Source of the DNA: Flavobacteriaceae bacterium
GTDB lineage: Bacteria; Bacteroidota; Bacteroidia; Flavobacteriales; Flavobacteriaceae
Length of the DNA stretch: 40,740 bases
Reading direction: 5' to 3'
Assembly: GCA_009827225.1 (NCBI GenBank)
Contig: WUAI01000029.1
Coordinates: 1 to 40,740, forward strand
The translations under genes were made by a program, and so were the position numbers. The notes beneath the pieces are model-generated. The model was not told the DNA's origin. It did not search any database and saw only the letters and a list, made by a program, of their open reading frames with translations. This document shows positions 17,385 through 25,134 of the stretch, in pieces (position 1 is the stretch's first letter; each line of letters starts with the position of its first letter).

Positions 17385-19883
17385 TTAAAAGGTAAGTCGG
17401 AAAGAAAAATTAGGAGTAAACCCAAGTGCGAATTCGTCGATTTCTTCAATTTCATTATTCTGATTCAAACGGAAGAAGTGATTCACCACATTTTCGGTAT
17501 CCAACAGATTCCAGATAGAAGCTCCCACATAGGCTGTGGTTTGTCTGCTGATGGCAAACTGATAAGTTCCAGACAGATCTACCCTCAGGTAATCTTTGAT
17601 ATTGTCGGAATTCGGACTGGCAAAATTAAGGTCTCCTTCATCCACTTCAGCTCCAGGTACCAGCTGCGTGGTGGGCTTTCCTGTGTGGTAATTGAAACCA
17701 CCGGAAATATTAAAGTTATTAAATGAATAATTGATACCGTAGGTGAGGGTATGCCGGATGTCAATATTATTGGGAAATTCGCTAGGGATCAATTCCGAAA
17801 ATTCGTAATCGTTCTTTGCATAGGAGTAACTCAACCAAGTGTTGATTTTCTTGAATCTCTTATTGATCAAAAGGTCCACTCCGTAAGTGGTATAACTTCC
17901 ATTCACCCTTTCATTTAAAAATTGATTCTGGAAACCCTGACTTTGTGTAGAAATACCTGTAACCTCCTTTAGGTATGGTTCTGCACTCACCAACCAGCCT
18001 TTTCGATTCATAGTAATTCCTGCTGAAATCTGCTTCCCTTTAATAATGGGGATTTCATCGGGTCGTGATAGCACCCATCGGCGGTTTTCTACGCCAAGAA
18101 AATCATTTTGGAAGTCGATAATTTGAGAGGTGGTCTGACTCTTTAGCTCTCCAAGAATTTCGAAATTGAAATAGTCCAGGAATTGGAGATTCACACTAAG
18201 ACGGGGTTCAACCAATACTTCATTGAATTTTCCAATATGATTGGCTCTGACCCCGGCATTGATAAATATATTCTTTTTGGGAATATAATTAGCCTCGGCA
18301 AAAAAGCTATTGGTAATAATTACCTGTTTGTCGGTCCTTTCAAAAAACGGGTTATTGATCTGTTCAAAGTTCGTGATTCCTGTCTCATTGAGCTGATAAC
18401 CGAAACTTCCGCTTAGAGTATTGGTAAAACGCATGTTGTTTTTAATTCGGATACCGGTTTCGTCCACATTGTTCTCTTGTATAAGACGCTGATCGTTTAT
18501 GATATCGAAATTGGTCGCTTCCAGCTTGTATATCGTACCGTAGGCCTGTGCTTCCGTATTAAAATTGTCATTCCAGTCTCGCTTGTAATAAAGGCCCCCT
18601 GAAACATTGTTTTGTTCAAGATTGCTTCGTAATGACTGGAAGTCATTCTCGATTTCCCCATTTTCCAGAAATTTGAGCGAATTTCCAAGAGTGAGAAAGT
18701 TCGCGCGAAATTCATCTCGCTCAGAGGGTTTCAGCAACAACCGAAAACTCGCATCGTAAAAATTGAACTCATCATCCGAAGTGGGCAAGATGTTACCGGA
18801 AGTGGTTAATTCCGTGTTCTGAAAAGCCTTATCAAAATAGGAATCGAACGTAGGTGTGCGTACAATGTTATTTATAGACTTGCGCCCTGAAACCTGTATC
18901 GAGCCATTCTTGCCAAGAGGGATATCAACGAATGCATCTGTGCTAAGTAAATTTGCGCCAACACCCGCTTTTAGGTCTTGGTTCACTTCTGAATCCCCCA
19001 GCATGGAAATGACCCCAGAAACTCCGTCTCCCCAGCTTGCCGATGTTCCGTTTTTTGTAATGCTTACCTCCTTGGTGAGGAATGGATTGAAAGCTGAAAT
19101 GAGTCCGAAGAAATGTCCGTTTTGGTACATTTTTATTCCGTCCCAAAGGATGAGGTTCTGATCGTTGGTGCCTCCACGTATATTGAGAAAGGAGACGGTC
19201 TCATTCACACTTTGAATGCCTGGAAGCGCCTGAATGGTAAGAAGTACATCCGGTTCGATGAGCCCGGGAAGGATGTCGAAATCCGAGTAATTCACTTTCA
19301 GCGATCCATTTCGCGTCTTACTGATCCCTTTGGCAAAGTAATTAGAAAGTTTCACTGTGCTCAACAACTCAATTTTGGGTTCCATGCTTAACTTACGGCA
19401 AGGAGACTGCAGCAGGTCACCCGATTTCAAGTCCAATTGAGCAAAGCCTGCAAATTGAAGGCTGATGTTGTCCCTGGGGGACAGTGCCCAAAGAGTAAAA
19501 GCTCCGTTGTCATCGGTAATCACTTGTTGATATCGACTCGTAACGGCAACGTTACCGAAGGGTGTATCATTTTCAGCATCAAACACCAACCCACAACTAA
19601 TGAGCAAATTTTCTTTCTTGCTGATTGCAATGGTGCGGTCATTTAAAACCGTGAATTGAAACAGCGTATTCGTCCTTAGAAAGCGCAGGGTCGTTTCAAA
19701 ATCGTTGAGAGGTTGTGAATCCACAAAATGTGTGGAAACATCAGCATCTATAAACGAAAAATCATACGAAAACTGTTGTGCAACCTTATCGAGGAACTGC
19801 CTTAGCGGCGTCTTGCTTTGCGAGTGTGATAGTTGGGTAAAAAGTAAGAAAAAAAGAAATGTAAGCTTTCTGGTTTTGGTCAC
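17385..19883 (-). CDS. TonB-dependent receptor with N-terminal STN-like domain
   Basis: An 832-residue outer-membrane receptor that would take up a ligand using energy from TonB. Order of parts: signal peptide (1-22), an STN/secretin-like signalling domain (about 25-92: LRQFLDKVAQQFSYDFSFID), a carboxypeptidase-regulatory-like beta domain (95-170), a plug (about 200-300: GIQSVNETVSFLNIRGGTNDQNLILWDGI, ASWGDGVSGVISM) and a 22-strand barrel ending in the aromatic FRLTF. The STN domain marks it as a signal transducer that talks to the FecR protein encoded two bases upstream. No SusD partner is adjacent, so it is not a classic glycan-uptake pair; siderophore, vitamin or peptide ligands are possible. 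The ligand is not determinable from sequence. Confidence 0.93.
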   Translation of the reverse strand: MTKTRKLTFLFFLLFTQLSHSQSKTPLRQFLDKVAQQFSYDFSFIDADVSTHFVDSQPLNDFETTLRFLRTNTLFQFTVLNDRTIAISKKENLLISCGLVFDAENDTPFGNVAVTSRYQQVITDDNGAFTLWALSPRDNISLQFAGFAQLDLKSGDLLQSPCRKLSMEPKIELLSTVKLSNYFAKGISKTRNGSLKVNYSDFDILPGLIEPDVLLTIQALPGIQSVNETVSFLNIRGGTNDQNLILWDGIKMYQNGHFFGLISAFNPFLTKEVSITKNGTSASWGDGVSGVISMLGDSEVNQDLKAGVGANLLSTDAFVDIPLGKNGSIQVSGRKSINNIVRTPTFDSYFDKAFQNTELTTSGNILPTSDDEFNFYDASFRLLLKPSERDEFRANFLTLGNSLKFLENGEIENDFQSLRSNLEQNNVSGGLYYKRDWNDNFNTEAQAYGTIYKLEATNFDIINDQRLIQENNVDETGIRIKNNMRFTNTLSGSFGYQLNETGITNFEQINNPFFERTDKQVIITNSFFAEANYIPKKNIFINAGVRANHIGKFNEVLVEPRLSVNLQFLDYFNFEILGELKSQTTSQIIDFQNDFLGVENRRWVLSRPDEIPIIKGKQISAGITMNRKGWLVSAEPYLKEVTGISTQSQGFQNQFLNERVNGSYTTYGVDLLINKRFKKINTWLSYSYAKNDYEFSELIPSEFPNNIDIRHTLTYGINYSFNNFNISGGFNYHTGKPTTQLVPGAEVDEGDLNFASPNSDNIKDYLRVDLSGTYQFAISRQTTAYVGASIWNLLDTENVVNHFFRLNQNNEIEEIDEFALGFTPNFSFRLTF

Positions 19884-19885
19884 TG

Positions 19886-20779
19886 CTATTTTGTTTTAAG
19901 CACCACGTCGTTTCCTTTAATATCGTAAGACAAGTTAAGGGGAATTGTGATAGCTTGCAAGGCAGTTTCCAAATTTTCGTGAGTAAAGCTTCCGGTAAAT
20001 AAGGTGTCACCATAAGATGGATTTAACGTCACGTTCATGTTATATTGACGTTGCATCTCTTCGATTACTTCGGAAAATGGGACACTTACAAATGATGATT
20101 TGGCATGAATCCAGGTAGGTTCAGTCAATTTGGTGATATCTTTATGAACTTTGTCACCGGCAAAGTTAATACTGTTTCCTGCTGGTAGTTGGTAAGCCTT
20201 ATTCTTGTGTAAGACTCTTACCAAACCTTCGTAACAAACGACCTCGAAATAGTTCTTCCTTGCTTTAACAGTAAACTGAGTTCCAAGAACCGTAACATCA
20301 CCTTGTTCGGTGTGCACGGTAAAAGAACTTCCTTTGTTTACTTTAAAAAAGGCCTCACCCTGAAGGGTAAGGGATCGATTATTGCTCCAGCCTTTCTCAT
20401 CGAAAGTAATATTTGATTCTGCATTCAAGAATACTTCGGAAGCATCGGGTAGGTTAAATTCAAGCTGTTGGGAATTTTGGGCAAAAAAAGTGGTCTCTTC
20501 CTGATTGAAGAATGCAAAATAAATACCTAAAGTAACAATGATGGCAGCCGCAACGGAGGAGATATAACGTCTCCATTGGATGGTTTTTGTAGGTTGTGGT
20601 TTTTCAGCAAGGAGTTTCTGTAGATTTCCATCTACATCAAACTCCGGAGCCTTGAATTGTTTGGCCGCCTGGTCGATTTTCATAAAAGTACTAGAGGCGT
20701 TCAATTGCTTGAACGCCTTTAGCTCACTTTCATTAAGGTTGTTATCCAACCATTTAATAATTAAATCTTCCTTTTTCAT
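19886..20779 (-). CDS. FecR-family anti-sigma factor
   Basis: A 297-residue transmembrane anti-sigma factor. The cytoplasmic N-terminal part (1-70) should bind the sigma factor; one transmembrane helix is at 72-91 (YISSVAAAIIVTLGIYFAFF); the periplasmic FecR domain follows (LEFNLPDASEVFLNAESNITF, LQGEAFFKVNKGSSFTVHT, VTVLGTQFTVKA, VVCYEGLVRV), then the DUF4974 STN-like C-terminal domain (about 225-295, FSEVIEEMQRQYNMNV). It would pass the receptor signal to the ECF sigma factor encoded 52 bases upstream. The receptor gene begins two bases after its stop, so the three genes form one cassette. Confidence 0.94.
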   Translation of the reverse strand: MKKEDLIIKWLDNNLNESELKAFKQLNASSTFMKIDQAAKQFKAPEFDVDGNLQKLLAEKPQPTKTIQWRRYISSVAAAIIVTLGIYFAFFNQEETTFFAQNSQQLEFNLPDASEVFLNAESNITFDEKGWSNNRSLTLQGEAFFKVNKGSSFTVHTEQGDVTVLGTQFTVKARKNYFEVVCYEGLVRVLHKNKAYQLPAGNSINFAGDKVHKDITKLTEPTWIHAKSSFVSVPFSEVIEEMQRQYNMNVTLNPSYGDTLFTGSFTHENLETALQAITIPLNLSYDIKGNDVVLKTK

Positions 20780-20831
20780 GTCAATTCATATATATAACAA
20801 CCCAAGGCAAGAAATTCCTACCTATATATCA

Positions 20832-21347
20832 TTAAATTTCTTCTATATCTTGTCTCAGCTTCTCGAGAGCCGTGTAAATCCGCTTCTCCACTGCCTTTCG
20901 GGAGATTCCCAACATTTCTGCAATTTCCTTGTGTCGCTTACCTTCCACACGGTTTAGCAGGAATGCGGTGCGTTGTCCTTCGGATAGTTTTCCGAGTGCG
21001 TTTTGAAATTTTGCCATGTACTCTTTCTCCTCCATCATGAACTCGGGAGTGAGATTAGTGTAGTCTTTTGGTTTTTTTTCCTGAAATTTCAACACCACCT
21101 TCTGATGTTTGATCTCATTTAAACTCAAATTACTAACCACAGTAAATAAGAAGCTTTTTGCCTTTTCCGGGGGTGTTTCTTTACAGTTTTTCCAAAGCTT
21201 TATAAAGGCCTCCTGCACCTTGTCTTCAGGATTTACCTTCTCTCCAAACTTATAATAGAGGAAATTGTAAAGATCTTTCGACCATTTTTTATATAATTGT
21301 GAAAATACCTGCTCGTCACATACATTTTTAAAGAGCGGTTTATCCAT
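20832..21347 (-). CDS. ECF (RpoE/FecI-like) RNA polymerase sigma factor
   Basis: A 171-residue sigma-70 family member with only regions 2 and 4. Region 2 is about residues 10-80 (LYKKWSKDLYNFLYYKFG, PEDKVQEAFIKLWKNC). Region 4 is about 110-168 (LGKLSEGQRTAFLLNRVEGKRHKEIAEMLGISRKAVEKRI) and carries the helix-turn-helix that reads the -35 element. It heads the sigma/FecR/TonB-receptor cassette and presumably activates that cassette or the divergent lipoprotein gene when the receptor binds its ligand. A perfect -7 box lies just upstream. Confidence 0.95.
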   Translation of the reverse strand: MDKPLFKNVCDEQVFSQLYKKWSKDLYNFLYYKFGEKVNPEDKVQEAFIKLWKNCKETPPEKAKSFLFTVVSNLSLNEIKHQKVVLKFQEKKPKDYTNLTPEFMMEEKEYMAKFQNALGKLSEGQRTAFLLNRVEGKRHKEIAEMLGISRKAVEKRIYTALEKLRQDIEEI

Positions 21348-21363
21348 TTAGCTGGTTTTCGCG

Positions 21364-21371
21364 CAAAGATA
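21364..21371 (-). promoter_or_regulatory. -7 box before the ECF sigma gene
   Basis: TATCTTTG on the minus strand lies 16 bases before the sigma-factor ATG and is a perfect TAnnTTTG match. No good TTTG is seen at the -33 distance; an autoregulated ECF promoter could also be present. Confidence 0.55.
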
Positions 21372-21435
21372 TAAAATAATCGAAGTAGGAATTTTTGGAA
21401 TGAAATTGTTATATTAACAGTTGAAAAATGTAGTT

Positions 21436-22086
21436 ATGAAAAAATATGCGGTATTGGCAATGATGATGTTGATGATTTCTTGCCAAACAGAAGAGCTCAC
21501 CGTTGTGGAGAATCAGGATGAAACGGAATCTGCGGCGGATGCTCAATTATTGTCCCTTGTCCAGTCGGTGGCTACACATGATGGTTCTTATGATGATGTA
21601 GTAGACGGAGCTTCTTGTTTCAGTATTGATTTCCCATATGTTTGTCAGGTAAACGGAGAAACATATACAGTAAATTCAGTTGAGGATATTGAAAATTTTA
21701 CGAAGTACGACACCTTAATCCCTGTTTTCCCTGTAAGTATTACGTATGCCAACCATGTGGAAGCAATTCTGGCCTCGTATGAAGAAATGGAGCAATTGGC
21801 CCAGCAGTGCGAAAACGGAGACCTCTGGAATGATACCATTACTTGTATCGATTTCAATTATCCGGTGAGCTTGTCGCTTTTCAATCCCGATAATTCAGAT
21901 TTCCAAACCTTGACTTTCAATCATGATCGCGATACCTTCTTGGGTATTCAGGATATTGAAACACAAATTATTGCGACCATTAATTATCCGATCACCGTTC
22001 GGTTGGAAAATGGCGAATCAATCACTATTACTTCGAATGAAATCTTAAGAGCGGAAATACTAAATATCATTCCGATTTGTGAATAA
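21436..22086 (+). CDS. Lipoprotein of unknown function divergent from the sigma cassette
   Basis: The ATG at 21436 begins a lipoprotein signal (MKKYAVLAMMMLMISC, Cys16); a TTG at 21421 is open upstream but less likely. The 216-residue protein has acidic composition and four mature cysteines spread in two pairs (ASCFSIDFPYVCQV, QQCENGDLWNDTITC), plus a last one in IIPICE, suggesting disulfides. Repeated phrases (SIDFPYVCQVNGE / CIDFNYPVSLSLFNP / INYPITVRLENGE) hint at three related beta units. I do not know a function. It is divergently placed from the ECF sigma factor, which makes it a plausible target or ligand-handling partner of the TonB receptor. A strong terminator follows. Confidence 0.8.
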   Translation: MKKYAVLAMMMLMISCQTEELTVVENQDETESAADAQLLSLVQSVATHDGSYDDVVDGASCFSIDFPYVCQVNGETYTVNSVEDIENFTKYDTLIPVFPVSITYANHVEAILASYEEMEQLAQQCENGDLWNDTITCIDFNYPVSLSLFNPDNSDFQTLTFNHDRDTFLGIQDIETQIIATINYPITVRLENGESITITSNEILRAEILNIIPICE

Positions 22087-22106
22087 ATAAAGAATGCATA
22101 CATTGC

Positions 22107-22134
22107 AAGGCCCTCAAAATTGAGGGTCTTTTTT
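22107..22134 (+). terminator. Intrinsic terminator after the divergent lipoprotein
   Basis: AAGGCCCTCA pairs with TGAGGGTCTT (one G-U pair) across a four-base loop, followed by T with one G. It lies 21 bases after the stop. Confidence 0.88.
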
Positions 22135-22254
22135 GTTTAACATTATTTTTAAATAGTTAAACAAAAAGTTAAATATTTACTAAAGTCATTTTTTGGGGTA
22201 GTAATTTTTTAACTCCCCTTGTTTCATTCATAAACACACTAAACTAAACAGACA

Positions 22255-24093
22255 ATGAAAAAGATTTTTAAATTCAGTTTAATACTGTTCCTCACATTAG
22301 GATTTGTTGCATGTAGTAATGATGACGACAATACACCAGATCCAACTGAAAACGAAGGCACGATTGCCGATTTTGTAGAGGGTAATGAAGACTATTCGAC
22401 CCTTTTGGCAGCGCTTGAAAGAGCCGGCCTCGTTACCGTATTAGACGGAACGGATGAATTCACAGTTTTCGCCCCGAATAATGACGCGTTCGACGCATTT
22501 CTTGCTGCGAACGGATTTACCGCTCTAAGTGACATTCCTACCGAAGTTTTGACAAATGTTCTTTTGAACCATGTTGTAAACGGAACGGTGGAATCTACTG
22601 CTCTGAGCACGGGGTACATTAATTCCCTTGCCACTTTTGGCGAAACAGACTTCAACTTAAGTTTATTTATTAATACCAACGGAGGAGTTTCCATTAATGG
22701 TGTTTCGAACGTAACTACAGCAGATGTGGGAGTTACCAACGGAGTTATTCACGCAGTAGATAATGTGATTGGATTGCCAACGATTGTTACTCAGGCTACG
22801 GCGAATAGTGATTTCTCAAGTTTGGTAGACGCTTTGGTTGCCGCTTCGGATGAAGAATTTAATTATGTTGATTTCTTCGCCGGTACATCATCGTCACCGT
22901 TCACAGTGTTTGCTCCTAATAATGATGCCTTTGCAGCATTATTGCAAGCATTAGGTGTATCATCGGTGGATGAAATTCCGCAAACTACACTGAAAAGAGT
23001 ATTGAACTATCACTTAATCGCTCCTGCGAATGTAAGAGCCGGAGATTTGAGTGAAGGATTGGAAGCTGAAACCTTCCAGGGAGAAAGCGTTACTTTTACC
23101 TTAGTAGATGGTCCTAAGATTATCGACGCTACCGGTATGCCAACTAATATCATTGCAACCGACGTACAAACAGACAACGGGGTTATTCATGCTATCGATG
23201 GAGTGTTGTTACCACAAGAGGTGATTGATGATATCGATCCTACTATTACTCGTCTAACTCAGACAAACGGTAACCTGTCTACACTAAGAGAAGCTTTAGA
23301 ACTTACTGGATTGGATGAGGTATTGGATGATAGAATGGCAGAGTTTACTGTATTCGCACCAACCAATGCAGCATTCGACACTTTCCTTGATGGAGCCGAT
23401 ATTCAGGATATTCCTGTTGAAGCTTTAACCCAAGTATTATTGAACCACGTATTAGGTAGTATCGCACTTTCTACCGATTTGGAGACCAGTTATACCACAA
23501 CGCTTGCTACTTACGGTACAAGCGCAAATAACTTGAGTATGTATATCAATACTGAAACAGGCGTAAAAATTAATGGTGTGGCAAATGTGACCACTCCAGA
23601 CGTTTTAGCTGCAAACGGTGTGGTACACATCGTAAATGCAGTGATCGATTTGCCGACGGTAGTAACCTTTGCAGTAGCAGACCCAACATTTGAAACTTTG
23701 GTAGCTGCTTTAACAAGAGGTGATCAACCGGACTTCGTAAGTGTATTGAGCACTCCAAACGGAACTTCACCTGCTCCCTTTACTGTGTTCGCGCCAACCA
23801 ATGATGCTTTCGGTGATTTGTTAACCGAACTAGGTGTAGGTAGTCTGGATGATATAGATGGAGCTACCCTTACTGCTACCCTAAATACTCACGTAATTGC
23901 TGAGGCAAATGTTAGAGCAGAAGATTTGGTGAGTGGTACAGTAGGTACTCTTGGAGATGATATTGAAATAGACGCAACAAATGCGACAATCACCGATCTA
24001 AACGGTCGTGTGAGTAACATCATAGTTACAAACGTTCAGGCAGCGAATGGAGTAGTCCACGCGATAGATAAAGTTATCTTGCCTCAACTGTAA
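22255..24093 (+). CDS. Fasciclin (FAS1) lipoprotein with four domains
   Basis: A 612-residue cell-envelope protein. A lipoprotein signal ends at Cys20 (LTLGFVAC) and is followed by the acidic stretch SNDDDN, which resembles surface-export signals described for Bacteroidota lipoproteins. Four FAS1 domains follow at roughly 36-178, 180-325, 330-465 and 467-612, each with the H1 motif FTVFAP-N/T-N-x-AF and the H2-like motif NGVIHA-V/I-D. FAS1 domains mediate adhesion or binding of extracellular polymers. Domains 1 and 3 are much more alike than 1 and 2, and 2 resembles 4, so the gene arose by duplication of a two-domain unit. Its own 168-base leader and terminator indicate a single-gene unit. 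Confidence 0.93.
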   Translation: MKKIFKFSLILFLTLGFVACSNDDDNTPDPTENEGTIADFVEGNEDYSTLLAALERAGLVTVLDGTDEFTVFAPNNDAFDAFLAANGFTALSDIPTEVLTNVLLNHVVNGTVESTALSTGYINSLATFGETDFNLSLFINTNGGVSINGVSNVTTADVGVTNGVIHAVDNVIGLPTIVTQATANSDFSSLVDALVAASDEEFNYVDFFAGTSSSPFTVFAPNNDAFAALLQALGVSSVDEIPQTTLKRVLNYHLIAPANVRAGDLSEGLEAETFQGESVTFTLVDGPKIIDATGMPTNIIATDVQTDNGVIHAIDGVLLPQEVIDDIDPTITRLTQTNGNLSTLREALELTGLDEVLDDRMAEFTVFAPTNAAFDTFLDGADIQDIPVEALTQVLLNHVLGSIALSTDLETSYTTTLATYGTSANNLSMYINTETGVKINGVANVTTPDVLAANGVVHIVNAVIDLPTVVTFAVADPTFETLVAALTRGDQPDFVSVLSTPNGTSPAPFTVFAPTNDAFGDLLTELGVGSLDDIDGATLTATLNTHVIAEANVRAEDLVSGTVGTLGDDIEIDATNATITDLNGRVSNIIVTNVQAANGVVHAIDKVILPQL

Positions 24094-24151
24094 AAACTTC
24101 ATATAGTTTGTTCATAATTTGATTGGTTAGTTAGTAGTTAATTATGAATGT

Positions 24152-24197
24152 GCACCCCGGTAGTCTTCGTTCCCAACAAAGACCGGGGTGCTACTTT
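24152..24197 (+). terminator. Intrinsic terminator after the FAS1 gene
   Basis: GCACCCCGGT pairs perfectly with ACCGGGGTGC (10 base pairs) around a 20-base loop, followed by TACTTTTTA. The long loop can itself pair weakly. It separates two convergent genes and may act for both. Confidence 0.8.
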
Positions 24198-24209
24198 TTA
24201 TATGAAATC

Positions 24210-24746
24210 TTATTCTTCACTGGCTTCTTCTTCTCCTTCTTCAGCTGCGGCGGCTGCCGCTTCGATTTCCATCATAGCTTCCATTATCGGCGCCGTGTCC
24301 CAGTAACCATACTCTTTCACAATTTTTCCATCGACAAACTGTGCTGTGGTATGTACAGGAATCGTAAGTTCTTTTCCATTCGCCGATAGTGTCCCCTTCC
24401 AGGTTCCCCAAAAGTTTACCCAGGTTTGTTCTTTATCGGTTATAACCATTTCCATATCACCTTCATCGTCGACAAATTCGTAGGATGAGAATTGAGTTAA
24501 CGATTCTTTCATTCCTTCGGCGGCTTGAGCTGGAGAAACCGAGTCGTTCACAGTGTTATGGAAAATTACCGCAGTGTCCGCAAAATGACTTTGATATCCT
24601 TCCCAGTCTCCGCTTTCATAGTCAGCGATGGCTTGTTTGTAAGAATCAATTTCGGCCGAAGTTTGGGTGTATCGTTTTTGACCCATTTCACAGGCTGAAA
24701 TAGCCAGGATAATGAACAAAAGTGTTACAATTTTTAAATGTTTCAT
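24210..24746 (-). CDS. NTF2/SnoaL-like lipoprotein
   Basis: I chose the ATG at 24746, which begins a lipoprotein signal (MKHLKIVTLLFIILAISAC, Cys19); an upstream start would add nine poor residues. The 178-residue protein follows the SnoaL/DUF4440 pattern of an NTF2-like cone fold: IDSYKQAIADYESGDWEGYQ, FADTAVIFHNTVNDSVSP, TWVNFWGTWKG, VHTTAQFVDGKIVKEYGYWD. Such proteins bind small hydrophobic ligands or act as weak enzymes; the ligand is unknown. The tail is a low-complexity Ala/Glu stretch (EIEAAAAAAEEGEEEASEE), which is odd for the family and probably a flexible tether. Another NTF2-like domain occurs at 31826-32764. Confidence 0.85.
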   Translation of the reverse strand: MKHLKIVTLLFIILAISACEMGQKRYTQTSAEIDSYKQAIADYESGDWEGYQSHFADTAVIFHNTVNDSVSPAQAAEGMKESLTQFSSYEFVDDEGDMEMVITDKEQTWVNFWGTWKGTLSANGKELTIPVHTTAQFVDGKIVKEYGYWDTAPIMEAMMEIEAAAAAAEEGEEEASEE

Positions 24747-24888
24747 ATTATGTAAATATTGGTTAGTACTCAAAGTTTATGCGATAACCGTAATTAATTA
24801 TCTGTACCAATACATGAAAGGAAAGTGGAAAAAAGGGGAGTTTTTGTAAACTATTGATTTACAGCAGCATAAAGCTACTAATTTTCAA

Positions 24889-24996
24889 ATGGAAGAGGTA
24901 ATTCGTTTAGTAGTATCTTTCTTACTTCGGGGGGAGGCAAAGGGGTCTCCAAAAGCGATATTGGAGAAATATTCGGAAATAAAAAAAACTGTTTAG
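24889..24996 (+). CDS. Possible 35-residue peptide
   Basis: ATG 24889 to TAG 24996 encodes MEEVIRLVVSFLLRGEAKGS followed by PKAILEKYSEIKKTV. It is amphipathic and helix-prone, and its end runs into the AAAAAAACTG/CAGTTTTTTT hairpin, which could be its terminator. No family recognised, and an ORF of this size is expected by chance in A/T-rich DNA. It may also be the remnant of a longer gene. Confidence 0.2.
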   Translation: MEEVIRLVVSFLLRGEAKGSPKAILEKYSEIKKTV

Positions 24997-25003
24997 CACA
25001 GTT
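24981..25003 (-). terminator. Terminator-like hairpin, minus strand
   Basis: On the minus strand AACTG pairs with CAGTT around a seven-base loop and is followed by a run of T. An alternative 10 base-pair stem uses bases 24982-24991 and 25014-25023 and would work on either strand. The G/C content of the stems is low, so strength is uncertain. Confidence 0.45.
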
Positions 25004-25106
25004 GTATACCAAGCAGTTTTTTTAAGTTCATAACGATTGGGGATCGCCAGGTAGGAATGTCCTACCAATCTTCTTCTCTCTGTTTCATAATTAGATGAGT
25101 TTAATA

Positions 25107-25114
25107 CAAATATA
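25107..25114 (-). promoter_or_regulatory. -7-like box in the intergenic region, minus strand
   Basis: TATATTTG on the minus strand is a full TAnnTTTG match, 21 bases beyond the SEFIR stop. No -33 TTTG is present at the usual distance, and the surroundings are A/T-rich, so chance occurrence is possible. Confidence 0.35.
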
Positions 25115-25134
25115 TACTATTTTTTAATACGATA

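Larger units (their letters stand above)
24747..25134. other. A/T-rich 388-base intergenic region with hairpins and a possible small RNA
   Basis: No conserved gene is seen between the NTF2-like lipoprotein and the SEFIR gene. The region holds several inverted repeats: TGTAAA/TTTACA near 24846-24863, TCTCCAA/TTGGAGA near 24946-24967, AACTG/CAGTT at 24987-25003 with a T run on the minus strand, an outer 10 base-pair stem AAAAAAACTG/CAGTTTTTTT at 24982-25023, and the perfect seven base-pair hairpin GGTAGGA/TCCTACC at 25050-25066. A TATATTTG box on the minus strand at 25107-25114 could start a transcript of about 120 bases ending at the AACTG/CAGTT hairpin. A 35-codon ORF (24889-24996, plus strand) is also open. 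The sum suggests a small RNA or an attenuator. Confidence 0.5.

Noticed and set aside
21445-21480. ATG/TTG trinucleotide repeat
   Set aside because: It is the Met-rich signal peptide of the lipoprotein, not a variable repeat.
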